A stretch of 64,000 bases of DNA from Lycorma delicatula. Lineage: Eukaryota > Arthropoda > Insecta > Hemiptera > Fulgoridae. Every line of letters starts with the position of its first letter. The stretch's first letter is position 1. Below, piece by piece: positions 34,671 through 46,380 of the stretch. A model generated the notes under the pieces. It saw only the letters and a list, made by a program, of their open reading frames with translations, searched no databases and was not told the DNA's origin. The stretch is from contig NC_134467.1 of the NCBI RefSeq assembly GCF_047948215.1, positions 39,554,520-39,618,519 of the forward strand, in the 5' to 3' direction. The position numbers were made by a program, and so were the translations under genes.

Positions 34671-35080
34671 TTTGTAACGCACAAGAAAAACCCATTTCAC
34701 GAAAGTTTGCTAACGTCTAATACGGCAACAATAAGCTAAAAATATTAATACCTAATATAAATCAGCTGTTCATATAACCATATGTTTATGTAACTTTGCA
34801 GTGTTGTCACTTGGCTGCCAAAAAAAAAAAAACTAGTGTCTACTTTGTTTAGAGACCGTAAATAAAATAATTTTATAAAAACAAAAGCTTATTCATTATT
34901 TCTTTTGAATTAAACCCATTTTTATTATCAATTCTAGTTTTATTCATGTTTGCGACTACAATCTTTCTAGATTTAGAATTTGAAATCTAAACAATGAAAA
35001 CTGAATTATCCCTTTATTATATAAAAATTTCATTTAATAATATGCCTTATATTGATTTATTAATAATTAATTATTAATCT
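34671..35080. other. AT-rich spacer
   Basis: Nothing recognised. Confidence 0.45.
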
Positions 35081-35084
35081 CCAC

Positions 35085-35578
35085 AAAAAAATTTTGAATT
35101 AAACCCGGAAAGTATACAACATTTTATTTCACTAATAACTTCTGATTTTTTCATATTCTTATTTTTTATTGTTATTATTGAATTATTATTTTTTGTAGAA
35201 CTTCTACAATCTGAGGTTAATAATTATTAATAAATCAATATATTTAAATTAGAAAAAAATAAATATATGAACATGAAGTCGGATTCGAAACGATGTGCCT
35301 TTCGCTTGTAAGATCCAAATATTTTATTAATTAAAACTTTATTTGGCTATAACTCTAGAACCGATGAAAACAAACAAGTACCACTTATTATGTATCGTTG
35401 AAAAGTTCTCAATGAGGGCTTTTTTTAGAAAAAGATCAAAATCCAAATGTTTAGGATTTTTTGGACACGTTTGATTTAGTTGATTGCAATCAAAAGGAGA
35501 GGTGAACAACTAGATGTTACAACAGTTGTAAATCAAAAATTTCATCATTCTACGGCTAATTGTTTCTGAGTTTCCAAG
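35085..35578 (+). repeat. Repeat family A, copy 5 (3' end missing)
   Basis: The family order is kept from TTATTGTTATTATTGAATTA to CATCATTCTACGGCTAATTG, then similarity is lost at GAGTTTCCAAGCG. Confidence 0.78.
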
Positions 35579-35579
35579 C

Positions 35580-36050
35580 GAAAGGTTGGGCAGATTTTAA
35601 TTTCCTTTTCACCAAAGTTCATCATTTTTTTTGGGTTGTCAATTAATGCAATTAAATGTAACTATTGCCATTTAAGATTTTTATGTTGAGGTAGGTGTAG
35701 CGGAAAGGATGGATTCCACCTGTTTGAAAATAATTTTAAAAAGGTTCCCATCGAGAATGTTTTACATGTCTGAAAATAAAAATACGATGGGACTGATAGC
35801 TGTTGAATAATAAATGCGGTAACTTTTCAATTAATCACCTGCTATGAAAAATTAAACCAGAATTATGAATGCTATTATATAATTGTTTTAATATATAAAT
35901 TATTTTATAATATATAAATTATTTTATATTATATAAAATATTAGTCAAATATGACACTATGAAAACATAAAACATTATTTTGGATGTCATAACCTGATAA
36001 ATTAAAATAAAGTAAAGGAAGTAGTTTGATGTAATACTTTAGATATAATT
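35580..36050. other. AT-rich spacer
   Basis: Nothing recognised. Confidence 0.4.
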
Positions 36051-36059
36051 ACATAACTT

Positions 36060-37330
36060 CAAATAAACATGCCCCTTGTCTCAACTACTGCAAATTTATT
36101 GATTAGTTTCTCAAATTTATGCTATTGTCGGTAACCTCCCGCTTCACACTCAGCAAAGCCAAGGCTGAAAACTTTTTTGTCCCGCTGATGATCTCAGGTA
36201 GGCAGGATAAGTTTTAACTTTAACCTTTTACAACTGGCACTGGATGTTGTAACAGTCAGTAAGACCTGAAGACCGGCTTCCAGATTTGGAAATATATCAT
36301 CCCCAAACTACACGATGAAGTGTAGCTCTGCTGGTGTCGAAATCTTAACATCAGCCCTTGTGTTGAGTAGCATTCACCAGGCCATTATTTCACTGAACAT
36401 TTCCAAGCCATCCAACCTCCCCATAAAAATGCATCTCTGCTTCAAGCTACTTTCATTAGTTGCGTACATTTGTATGTAAAAGAAAATCAAAACTGATTTC
36501 AGTTTTTTCAAGCTTGCTCTACGTGTAAAAGGTCATGGTCAAACTCTTCAACAAGCTTCAGAAGTTCTATAAAATTTCCAGTGTTTCAGTCACTCCTGTT
36601 TTTCAGTTTCAGTGATAGTTTCTTTTTCTGCAGTCTCTTATGGCCAAATTTTGTTTGGCTAAATATTCTATGCAGGGTTACACCTTTTAAATACTTGTCA
36701 ACATTTCTTTTTCTCTTTAACAATGATTTTTAAGCTGTGAAGCAAGTGATTTTGAAGCTGTGCAACTATTAAACCTTTTTTTATCAGTCTTATTTTCACG
36801 TTGTGAAAGAATTTTAATACCTTTGAGAATTCTCATTTTCAATAATTTTGTCTGTTTTTTTTTCAATTATTTAAACCATTTTCAGTTTCCAGAGAAGAAC
36901 AGTTACTGACTGCATCTTTTGATGGGAAATGCAGATACAAAAAACAAAATGCTGCACCCTTCACAGAGGAATGTACCGATGAAGATCAACTCACCATACC
37001 TCCTTTTTGTAATTTTTTTGTAAATCGTGACAAAATCACTGATTTGTGTAAAAGGCCCAGCACTATTTTGAAAATAAATTTACCCTCTTTGTACTATTTC
37101 TATGCTAAGTGTATCTGACATGATTGCTTTTCCTGATGCCTGGTTAAACTTCATATATTCAAAATTTTGAAGGTGAATCACATCATCTACAATTTTAGTA
37201 TATTTTGACTTGTCTTGTTGAACCGGATCAGGTAAATCATCATCCAAATCTTCTTCAGAATCTTCTGATGAACATTGGTATTCCATTTTATCTAAATCTG
37301 GCATTTTTGAATCAATCTCATTACTCTACC
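36060..37330 (-). pseudogene. hAT-family transposase pseudogene (C-terminal part)
   Basis: On the minus strand the complement of 36225-36292 reads FPNLEAGLQVLLTVTTSSAS followed by CKRLKLKLI, and the complement of 36123-36180 reads FSALALLSVKREVTD. These match the C-terminal dimerisation region of hAT transposases (pattern LxIFLTxPVTVASxERSFSxLK ... LxxLALLSIE). Stops and shifts interrupt it. The upstream minus-strand frame 37304-37080 (acidic, SEDSEEDLDDDLPDPVQQD) may be part of the same protein or unrelated. The catalytic residues were not found. hAT enzymes move DNA by cut and paste with 8-bp duplications. Confidence 0.6.
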
Positions 37331-39075
37331 TCTCTCTTCCAAGGCTTTTAGTAGAACAAGAGACGTGTTTCTCATTACATCCCCTATTGATTTTGATGTC
37401 AATAATTAATAATTTTTTTCCTCTTTTTCAAAAACTGTCAGAACTTTGCTTGAATTCACATATTCTTCGTCTTGGGTCTTCCTTTTGCTCAACTTAATTT
37501 TTTTCTGTTGCGCTCATTTCATTTTATTGAATTTCAGTAAAAAATATAAATATAAAATTAATAACAGATCAAGTTCCATCGTGATTCATTTTGGAACTTA
37601 ATTATTGTTATTCATTATGTTTTGAATGAGTATATTTTGAAATTTGTTCCATATGTTAACCTACGAATGGACAAACATTAATTTCAAAATGAAACCGCAA
37701 GTGCATTTAAGCAGGGAAAACATTCCATTCTGAAGTTATGTAACATTGATTTGACATCCCCAGATGCTGCCCTCAGGGACAGATGTCCCCTCTTACCAGT
37801 TTAGTGTAGTAGTTAAAGTATTAGGTTACAGAATTAATAGTGTTGTCTTTAATTCCTGGCAAATATTAAATTTCTTTTCACCTCACATTTTATCATTGTA
37901 TATCTTGTTAAATTCATGTGTAACATATCCCCAAGTACAACAAGCTAAAATAAAAAAAATTACATATTTACTGTTATCTTTATTTTGATTTTATTTGGCA
38001 CTTGATAATCTATAATCCAGAAATAAGTAAATTGTTGAGTGGCACTGGTTCTTATTATGTTTCTCCAAAAACAGTATATTGTTTATACAAATATCATGTA
38101 TGGCACTAATCATCCTTGCAAACTACTTCAAGCTGTACCTGTTTAGGCAATAAAGCAAGAAAAAATGTTTTAGAAGTGTTTTTAAAGTAGGAAATAGTTC
38201 TGAAGGACAAGATTCTTATCGATGCTTTGTTTCCTGTATTGCTGGAGCAAAGAAATGATTAATATAGAGTGGGAAATCACCATACCTTGATAGGATTTAT
38301 GAAATGTATCAATGTACCATAGTGAAATTTTATTTTGGCCCTTGAACCAGTAATTATGTTAAAAATATGGTGTACGGATAAATTTGTTAAGACTGTTGAA
38401 ATGATGCATACAAAATGCAAAAATAAAACTATAGACATTTTTTATCCAGGTAGGTTTACAGAAAAATCTGTTGGAGACTGACTAAATAAGCATTCATTCG
38501 AAAAGGACTTGACTGAAACATTAAGAGGGTAATTTAAATGATTTATCAAACCATGCTCCATAAAATTAATTCAAAATGCTCGTATGCTTGCAAACCGTAG
38601 GCCGCCAGTTATGATAAAAAATTGGCCGAATCCAACTGATGGTACCCACAATCAGCATAAAAAGCAAATATTGGAACCACACATAAAGAAATAAAAATTG
38701 AGGTACACTTACATAGCACCTCAATAGTCTGGTTCAGGTAGAGCGGCAAGTGAAAACCAAGAATGGTTATTTGTTTGACAGATTTGCCTAATTGCCACCA
38801 TAAGATATAAGTAAACAAACTTATTTAACAATATTAAAAATAATGAAAAAATTGATATTACGAGTATAAAATTAAAAAATCCATAAAAATGGGTTTTTTA
38901 ATCTTATACCTTAATAAGGTTTTTCAATGGGATTGTACAATTGATAAGAACCCGTAGCATTATTTTTATTTTGAAGGCCAATCTGCAACAATCTCTGGTT
39001 GATCACCTTTCTCCACTAAAAATATGAAAAGTTGACAAAATATTATTTAAGCATATGCTAATTTAGTTTTTACAC
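37331..39075. other. Intergenic stretch, no recognised gene
   Basis: Slightly less AT-rich than the left part of the window. Short frames at 37764-37988 (plus) and 38609-38818 (minus) show no motif. Confidence 0.4.
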
Positions 39076-39235
39076 GACTGCTCAAAATGGATTGTAATGT
39101 ATTTAGGGTGTGTGAGTATATATGCTTGTTCCACCATAGCAGCTCAATGGCTGAACCGATTTAGATGGATGACCCTGTGTTGGAATCCTTACATTACCAG
39201 GAGTTGTGTAGGCTACAAAAAAAAAGTCAATAAAT
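39075..39235 (+). repeat. Repeat family D, copy 1
   Basis: GTATTTAGGGTGTG, CAGCTCAATGGCTGAACCGA, ATTTAGATG, GGAATCCTTACATTAC and AATAAATAAATA recur in order at 40745-40935 and, inverted, at 41020-41125. Confidence 0.75.
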
Positions 39236-39239
39236 AAAT

Positions 39240-40639
39240 ATATAATTATTATTATGCTTTTACGGCCAACATGGGACCACTTAAGTCAATTTTAGTTGGA
39301 TCTTTTCTGAGAAAAGCGTGTTATTTTACTCTTCCGAACTGCCCAGTATTTCTTCATCCGTTCAGATCTTGCTTTCTTTTCTTCATCCATAAACACCCTC
39401 TTCATTGTATTTTGTCGTTTTTCTGTCTTTTGTTTAAATCTAATGCTTTTGTCTTTTAGCTTTGTAATTTTTCCAGTTTTATTCTGTAGGTCGGTCAGGG
39501 AAATTCCCAATTCTTTCATATCTTCTCTAATTTCTTTGATCCATCCTATTTCTAGCTTTTGGAACCAGAGCTTTTCAATGATATTTCTTGACAGTCTTGT
39601 TTCCGGTGTCCTTATGAGATGACCAAAAAAAGAGATTCTTTTTTTCCGCATAGTATCAGTAACAGGCTCTATTTCTCGATACACCACCTCACTTGGCACA
39701 ATCCACCATCGGCCTTCTTTTTGGTGTTTTTTATTGATACACGTTCTGACAATTCTCCTCTCTATTTTCAGAATTTTATCAATTCGGTTTTTCTGAGTGA
39801 TTTTGAAAAGGGTCTCGCTTCCGTAGGTGACTTCTGGCTGAACTACAGTTTTATAATGTTTAAGTTTTGTTTTAGCAGAAAGGCATTTTTTGTTATATGT
39901 TGACCGAGTTAATTTTTGGGATTTAATCATTTTATTTGTCCTGTTTTGCCATGTCACTTTTTCATTTAAATTATAAGTTATTATTTCCCCTAGATATTTA
40001 AATTGTTTTACTATTTTAATTTTCTGATTGTTTACCGTAATGTGCTCTATTACCAGAGGATCTATAGCCATTAGTTCAGTTTTTCAAAAGAGATGTGAAG
40101 CCCTATCTTTTGTGCTAGGTTTTGAAGGCTCATGATTTGTGTTTTGGCTTCTTGAATATTATTTGCTAAAAGAGCGAGATCATCTGCAAATCCTAGGCAA
40201 TTTAGTGCGATGGAGTTTGTCTTAGTACCCATTTTTATATTTTTGGGATTTATTTCATACCATTTTCTCATGACAAATTCGAGGGCGCAGTTAAAAAGTA
40301 GTGGTGAGAGGCCGTCTCCTTGCCTCAATCCAGTTTTTATGTAGAAGGGTTGAGAGAGTTCACCTCTGAATTTCACTCTGGACTGGGTATTGGTTAAAGT
40401 TAATTTTATCATGTTTATGAGTTTAGGGTGAAGGCCCAGGTTTCTCAGAATATTCAGCATGGATGGTCGGTGTATACAATCATAGGCCCTTTTAAAGTCG
40501 ACGAACGTGATTATTAGTAGTTTTTTCCGTCTTTTATATAAGTCCATCATAAGTTTTAGGGATATTATTTGCTCCGGGCAACCTCTCCATGGCCTAAATC
40601 CCCCTTGGTATTCCCCAAGTTCCCCAAGTATTCCCCAAG

Positions 40640-40679
<40 letters not shown>

Positions 40680-40680
40680 T
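39240..40680 (-). pseudogene. LINE-2: non-LTR retrotransposon, 5'-truncated, one frameshift
   Basis: Two adjacent minus-strand frames. The upstream one (40679-40071, about 190 codons after a TA-repeat start) holds reverse transcriptase blocks in order: GGFRPWRGCPEQI, ITFVDFKRAYDCI, TGLRQGDGLSPLLFN and the catalytic LGFADDLALLA, then IGLHISFEK. The second (40071-39292, 259 codons) continues with FKYLGEIITYNL, VTYGSETL and RKKRISFFGHLIRTP, the usual region after the polymerase. The frames overlap by one base where a run of A's appears one base short, so a single deletion broke one protein. The 3' end has AATAATAAT near 39247. The endonuclease part is absent. Clade not assigned. Confidence 0.88.
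40605..40676. repeat. TTCCCCAAGT triplet followed by (TA)n
   Basis: TTCCCCAAGT occurs three times at 40605-40640, followed by about 18 TA units. This marks the 5' break of LINE-2. Confidence 0.92.
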
Positions 40681-40744
40681 TAGTAATATTTAATATTCTA
40701 AGTAAATATAAATATTAGTTTGGTACAGCTGAATAAATCTATAC

Positions 40745-40935
40745 ATATTACATGACTGCCCAGAAGTATTAAAATGTATTTAGGGTGTACGTATGTATGT
40801 ATGATGTTTATTTCAGTGTAGCAGTTCAACGGCTCAACTGATTTAGATGTATGACAGCACATTGGAATTCTTATGTTACTGGGAGTGTCATAGGCTATAT
40901 AAGTAAATAAATAAATAAATAAATATATATATATG
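40745..40935 (+). repeat. Repeat family D, copy 2
   Basis: Same order of blocks as 39075-39235, ending in (AAAT)n/(TA)n. Confidence 0.75.
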
Positions 40936-41019
40936 TTTAAATAAATCTATAGAATTTCAAATTTTTATTTATTAAAATAAAATATAATATAATATAATTT
41001 TTATTATATATACACACAA

Positions 41020-41125
41020 ACATATTTATTTATATAACCTATGACACTCGCTGTAATGTAAGGAATCCAACTCGGGTTGTAATATGTAAATAGGTTCAGC
41101 CGTTGAGCTGTTACAATAGAAAAAC
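41020..41125 (-). repeat. Repeat family D, inverted copy
   Basis: TATATAACCTATGACACTCG and AGGTTCAGCCGTTGAGCTGT are complements of family D blocks. Confidence 0.7.
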
Positions 41126-41306
41126 CATACTTACATACACCGATTATCAGTTTTACGTCCTCTCAACTGAAGAGTTACATAAAAGTCAGCAAAATGTTTC
41201 TGTTTGTGACTGTTTACATCAAAGTGGAGTTGAGTCTAATAGTGTTGAAAACGTTCACCATGCGATGCGTAATATTGGAGGGATTCAGTCATATTGGTAT
41301 CAGATT

Positions 41307-41487
41307 TTAATACTAGATCGTGGATACCGGTGTTCTTTGTTGGTTGAGTTTCAATTAACCACACATCTCAGGATGGTCGAATTGAGACTGTACAAGAATA
41401 CAGTTCGTTTACACTCATACACTCATCCTCTGAAGTATTATTTGATAAGCAATTACCGGAGGCTAAACAGGAAAAAGAAAGAAAAAG
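41307..41487 (+). mobile_element. SINE-A, 5'-truncated
   Basis: Starts at the conserved TACTAGATCGTGGATACCGG and continues to the tail ACCGGAGGCTAAACAGGAAA. The tRNA-like head is missing. Confidence 0.88.
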
Positions 41488-43468
41488 TTATGTTGATATA
41501 CTGTCTTGGTGGATTTATTTCAAACGTCCGAAATTTAGGGGCTCTGGAATTCTGCATTACACTTTCGTGTAATGATCTGCCTTGGCCGGGATATTTTTTT
41601 TGGCAGTGGAATTTTTTAACTTTTAACAGGTATAAAACTTCTGTTAGCTCTTAAAGGTGGATAATTTCGATAACGTCTTCTGTGAGTATATTTTCACACA
41701 TTTATACAGTACCGGTAAGTCGGCTACACAATTGTTTTATTTATTTCTTATTTTTATTTTAAACTATTTAAAACGTTGTTTTATAATGTAATAATTTTTT
41801 GGCTTTTTTTGGAAATTGTGGTAAAAAAGGTCATTTTATATTTCAGCATTTTCATTACTGTTGAAATTCATGTTGGCATCGTCGGTCTGACTGATTTGTC
41901 GTAATCATCTGTTGCGAATTATGTAGGTTGAGTTGTAACTATAGCAAGGTAAGGTAACTTGATTGTTGATATTCGGTACTTGTTTATTCGATGTAATTTA
42001 ATTACTCTATTATTAATATTTAATGACTACAAATGTAAAATATGTCTTTTTTCTTAACTGTATTTTTTTTTCTATTCTTTTAAAATGCAGCTTTAAAGAA
42101 AAAAATTATGAAGTTCGTTTTTTTTGTGTAGTTTACTTATTTATAGTTTATTTTGTTTTTAATAATTTATTCTTCAACGTATTTTTAAACGTTTATTGTT
42201 TTATCCTTTTAAGTATGTAATAAGTTACAATAGCTTTGTTTTCACAGACAGTTGTTTAATCATTTCTAAATTATATAGTAATAATACTGTTTTCCTCAAC
42301 GTTGTGAACGTCATAAAAAATATACACAGAAAATTATAGTAAGAGTTTAGGAGGAAAGGTTTTGTCAATGTTATTTTAAAAATTAATATTTAGTTTGGAA
42401 CAGCATGATGAAACATGATTACACCTTAAATTGGTTACCATTAATATTTTAATTAGCGACTGTATGGAAATAAGCTTGTGCAGCCGGTATGGTTTTATTT
42501 TCTACTTATTCGCACATTTCGACTATACTCCATTCGTGCATGTTTATACTTAACTGTGACAGTAATTTTTCATTTCATTTGTGTACCACGTTGTTTGTTT
42601 TTCTATATTGTATATCTTCACAAAGCAGTCTACTTAACAGTTCTCATGTTCTACAGTTATAAATTCATCTAGACACTTTTAATGACAGATCTAATTTAAT
42701 ATTCGCATAACAGATTTGTATTTCAGTAACAAAGAATTGAATTAAAAAATTGAAAAATTTATCTGTTTACAAATAAATGCATATGTAAACAAAACCCTTT
42801 TTTTAATGATTGTATTTAATGATTGTAACCTCTCTCCACAGAACTCTAACCTTAACCTTAAACCCTAACTTCTCTGCACAGAATGGATTATCATCTTAAT
42901 AGGTCACCATAACTCACAAAACTGATTGACTAAAATATTGATATCCTCCGCTTGCATTTTGACCTTGTACAGATCATTGCTGTCCAAACCATTTATCATT
43001 TAGATATTGTATTAACTAATCCTAAGCATATCTATTATTAGTAGGAGACCTGTTAAACATTTTAGGTTAGGTATTTGAGGCTCTGTCAAAATTTGTGTAA
43101 CACTTCTTTTTTAATGTGTGAATACACAATCAAAGACCTGGCTGAAGCATAGTGGGGGCCTAGCAAACCCTTGAATTTTTAACTTTGCAAAATTTTATTT
43201 GAAAAAAAAATGCAGAGGCATTTTGAAATGTTAATACTTTTAAATTAGTGTTGAATGAAATAAGAAATAAAAAAGCCACATTATTTAGTCAGGTTTAAAA
43301 TTTTCCCAGGCTGTTTCAAAATCGTATTTCATAAATATTGAAAAAATATATAAATATTAATAAATTGGTTTAAAAATTCAATGTATGAAATGTTTTACAG
43401 TTTGCAGCGATTTTATTGTTTTCATTATAAATACTTAAATTTTAACGTGAATGTTTTTATTTTTGAAG
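41488..43468. other. Upstream region of the zinc-finger gene
   Basis: AT-rich with no convincing frame. CAAG|GTAAGG at about 41944-41953 could be the donor of a noncoding first exon, and a pyrimidine-rich TTTTTATTTTTGAAG precedes the first coding exon at 43468. These are only suggestions. The promoter was not located. Confidence 0.3.
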
Positions 43469-43471
43469 ATA

Positions 43472-43618
43472 ATGGATGTACCTTCAAAGAATATCCACAC
43501 ATTTGAAGCTCTGTCCTCTAACAGTATCAAACTAGAAATTGAAGATGATACCGCAGAGGAAACACAATGCTTGTTTTTACCACATCACGCGATTGTAGAT
43601 GATATTACATCTGATTGT
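43472..43618 (+). CDS. C2H2 zinc-finger gene, coding exon 1
   Basis: 49 codons from ATG at 43472 to a donor T|GTAAGTATC at 43619, phase 0. An in-frame TGA at 43448 and a possible acceptor (TTGAAG, 43463-43468) make this the first coding exon. The peptide is acidic and carries SNSIKLEIEDD, where IKLE fits the psi-K-x-E SUMO-conjugation pattern. No zinc-finger-associated (ZAD) or BTB domain is present. The downstream exons are all phase 0, so any of them can be skipped without a shift. Its 3' three-fifths was copied to 52757-52830. The gene is unnamed; by its finger exon the product should be a nuclear DNA-binding protein. Confidence 0.7.
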
Positions 43619-44386
43619 GTAAGTATCTGATTGTATGTTTTTTTATGTCATATGGGAAGTGTCATCACATCATTAAACGTAACATTCAAATGTTGATTTT
43701 ATGTTTTAGGATAATAAATCTTTGCAAGTGAAAGAGGAGCAACTTTGTAATGGTTGTGATAATTATAATGAAGTAACTGATCCTCTTGCGATTGAAGGGA
43801 TCAAGTTAATTAAATCTGACGATCATGCGATTAAAAACGAAGTGGTAAGTTTTATTTTCTGCATTTATTTTATAATTGAAGTGATGTATGAAGTTTATTC
43901 TAATCCTCTCAGTGTGTATACATCGGAGTATTATATGAGTGAAAGTTTATGTATGTATTTAATGTCGATTCTTTAATTTGACTTCACTGCATTTTCTATA
44001 TGTTTTGATTCTTTCTTTAGTAATTGTTGAATTTAAAAGTTTTACAAGTACAGGGAGCATTACACTTCTGATGCTTTACCACATTGGGGACTGTCACATT
44101 AGCCAAAATGTTACTACTGTTTTTATTATGATAATACGCGTGTACACATGTCTCGGATAGTAGATGCAAAACACCATGAAAATTTATGCTTTGTCAGTGG
44201 CAAGTTGAAACATGTGCTGTATTCACTTGATTTGACACCTATTGATTACTTCCTCTTTCCAAACCTGAAAAAAATTACTCCCTAGACAAAAATTCATTTT
44301 AAATGATACAAAAGGTGCGATAACTGCTTATTTCACAGAGAAAATATTAAAAAGTTGGAAAATCTGTGTAAATTATCAAATTGTAA
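43544..44386 (+). repeat. Source segment of an exon-bearing duplication
   Basis: From GATGATACCGCAGAGGAAAC inside exon 1 through intron 1, exon 2 and 540 bases of intron 2, including a mariner relic. It is nearly identical to 52757-53585. This copy sits in the natural gene order, so it is the likely source. Confidence 0.9.
43710..43844 (+). CDS. C2H2 zinc-finger gene, coding exon 2
   Basis: 45 codons between TTTATGTTTTAG|GAT (acceptor at 43709) and AAGTG|GTAAGTTT (donor at 43845), phase 0 at both ends. It encodes KSLQVKEEQLCNG near its start, a central TDPLAIEGIKLIKSDD and an end IKNEV. VKEE and IKNE both fit psi-K-x-E. Short acidic exons of this kind commonly precede the finger exon in insect zinc-finger genes and may act as regulatory spacers; that role is inferred. 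An intact copy with five amino-acid differences lies at 52906-53040. Confidence 0.75.
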
Positions 44387-44390
44387 GGGA
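44165..44390 (+). pseudogene. Mariner transposase C-terminal relic in intron 2
   Basis: Reads VLYSLDLTPIDYFLFPNLKK, the third catalytic Asp region of mariner (YSPDLAPxDYFLFPKLK), with Pro changed to Leu and an early stop. The same relic is present in the duplicate at 53370-53590, where the frame is open for longer. Confidence 0.75.
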
Positions 44391-45603
44391 ACTTAGTTGA
44401 AAGATAAAAAAAATTTCTCTGAAATCTTTGGTTTTGTTTGTCAGGCCAAGAACTTGCTGAACAACACTTATATTTGTTTTTAATTGACTTATAAAAATTA
44501 GTATTTATTATCTGGTATGTATTTATAAGATTTAAGATTAGAATTCAATCTCTAATGGTAAATGATGTAATGATAAAAATTAACAGACAAGAACATACCA
44601 TAACAGGTAAGAAATATTAACATTGACATCAGTAATATTAAAAAAAACTATATCGGGAAAACTAACGCAACAGTTTAGCATATTATATATGATTGTCAAA
44701 AATTACAATTTATAGAATAATCTGTAAGGTGAATAGCAGCATTTTTAACATTTAAATTGCACGATAACATTTAACAAAAGAAATGTATTTAATGTTTTTC
44801 CATACAGAACCTGGTTTATTAAAGTCACCTAATATTAATAATAATTTAACTGTGGCTGCACTGTTAATGTGTGTTGAGTGAATTAGATACAATTTATTTT
44901 TGTTTTATCAATATACAAAATGTCATAAACATATTTACTTTGTAGAATCATTTTTTGTTTTTTATTATAGCAAGTAGATTTAGTGCAACTAAAGAGGACT
45001 AGTTTTCATCAACTATCCAAATGGACCTTTGCAATACCAAATATGTATAATTTAAAAAAAGGTTTATCATATACTAGACATATTCTAATGTTTAATGGGT
45101 AACACTAAGTAAAAATAAAAATAAAGTTTTTTAGTAAAATTAAAAATAAATTTTGAACATACGTACAAAGTAAGAAAAAAATTAATATGGTAAAAAGTAA
45201 ACAATATTATGTTAGAAAAAGTGCAATCTGTAGAAATTTGCTTTTATAATGACATAGGCCTAAATCTATATATGTTTTTGCTAAATGTAAATGAATTGCA
45301 AAAAAGTCAGTTAAAAAACCCGGCAAAATAAAGATTTATAAAAAACTTCCCGTTGAAGCAAAGATCTATTTGAAGTATTAAAATTTTAAAATAATAATGT
45401 ATTTATTTTTTTTTAAATTGCCTAGTCTGAATTTAAAAAGTCCAGTTAGTTTGTCGTCTGGAAAATTGGAGCCACTACTATTTATCTTTTAATTACATAT
45501 CATCCGTGTTTCATTTGGCCTTGGTGGTGTTGCTTTTTTGTTCTGTAGTTAAACAAATTGCAACCTACAGATTAAGAAAATAAAAACTGTGTATATTTCT
45601 AAT
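44391..45603. other. Intron 2, middle part
   Basis: AT-rich. TTATTATAG|CAAG at about 44970 could be an acceptor, and a phase-0 frame of 44 codons follows, but it has no good donor and no motif. I do not call it. Confidence 0.35.
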
Positions 45604-45611
45604 AACTTTTG

Positions 45612-45978
45612 GGTACTTAACGCATTAACGCCACCGCAGCTACAGCTTTATTTAAAATTGAGTATTTATTTTATTGAGCCTCTTTATTCATTTTAAGAAA
45701 TGGTTATTTATATTTATTTATTTTATTGTTATTTAAATAATAAATAATTGCAATAATTACTGAATTTATTAAATAAATACTCAAAAAATTACAGCGTTAA
45801 TTAGTTAAGGTTAGCGAGCGTAGGTTAAGTTTGGTTAAGTTATATTTATAAAATAAATATATTACAATTAATAAAGAGACTGTTTTGCTCTGTATCGGCC
45901 CATTTTCCACTGAAATCCAATTGACTACTTTGTTTTCAAATAAAGCTGTAGCTGCGGTGGCGTTAATACGTAAGTACC
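45612..45978. mobile_element. MITE with 42-bp inverted ends and perfect 8-bp duplication
   Basis: Left end GGTACTTAACGCATTAACGC (to 45653) and right end (45938-45978) are inverted copies with one mismatch and one gap in about 42 bases. AACTTTTG flanks it at 45604-45611 and 45979-45986. No coding capacity. An 8-bp duplication points to hAT-type mobilisation, as the hAT relic at 36 kb also allows, but the superfamily is inferred. It lies in intron 2 of the zinc-finger gene. Confidence 0.9.
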
Positions 45979-46254
45979 AACTTTTGTAATATTCAATTGA
46001 TAATAAATTTATATAAAAATTAATTAAAACAACTTTTTTTTTGATCTATTTCTGTCTTTAATTTTTGATTTTTATGTCATTTTTAGCAATTATGCTTACA
46101 TTTTTAATGATATTCGTTACCAAAAATATCTATTTTAATTTGAATTTTATGATGTATATAATGGTATTAAGTAACAGATAGAGTAAAAAAAATGATTTAA
46201 TATTAGTTTGTTTTTACATTTTGTAAGGTTTTTTCATTATCTTTTTTTTTAAAG

Positions 46255-46380
46255 GAATCTGAGATCTTTTTGAATGATGATGTTTCATCCCAACCTAATA
46301 TTAATATGAGAACCAATGAACAAATAAATGATTTACACACGATAAAGATGGAAGAAGAGATGGGGTTTTATCCAGGTCAT
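46255..46380 (+). CDS. C2H2 zinc-finger gene, coding exon 3
   Basis: 42 codons between TTTTTTTTTAAAG|GAA (acceptor at 46254) and GGTCAT|GTAAGTATT (donor at 46381), phase 0. It encodes ESEIFLNDDVSSQPN near the start and TIKMEEEMGFYPG near the end; IKME again fits psi-K-x-E. The coding frame is fully open and its acidic style matches exons 1 and 2. The next exon in the original gene is the finger exon at 54196, unless the duplicated exon at 52906 is included. Confidence 0.72.

Noticed and set aside
41103..41654. 183-codon plus-strand frame
   Set aside because: Half of it is a truncated SINE-A and the start overlaps repeat D; no protein motif.
42840..42900. CTAACCTTAACCTTAAACCCTAAC, telomere-like
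   Set aside because: The units are irregular and do not match the insect CCTAA repeat in register.
44971..45101. Possible extra zinc-finger exon after TTATTATAG
   Set aside because: An open phase-0 frame exists, but there is no good donor and no similarity to the other exons.
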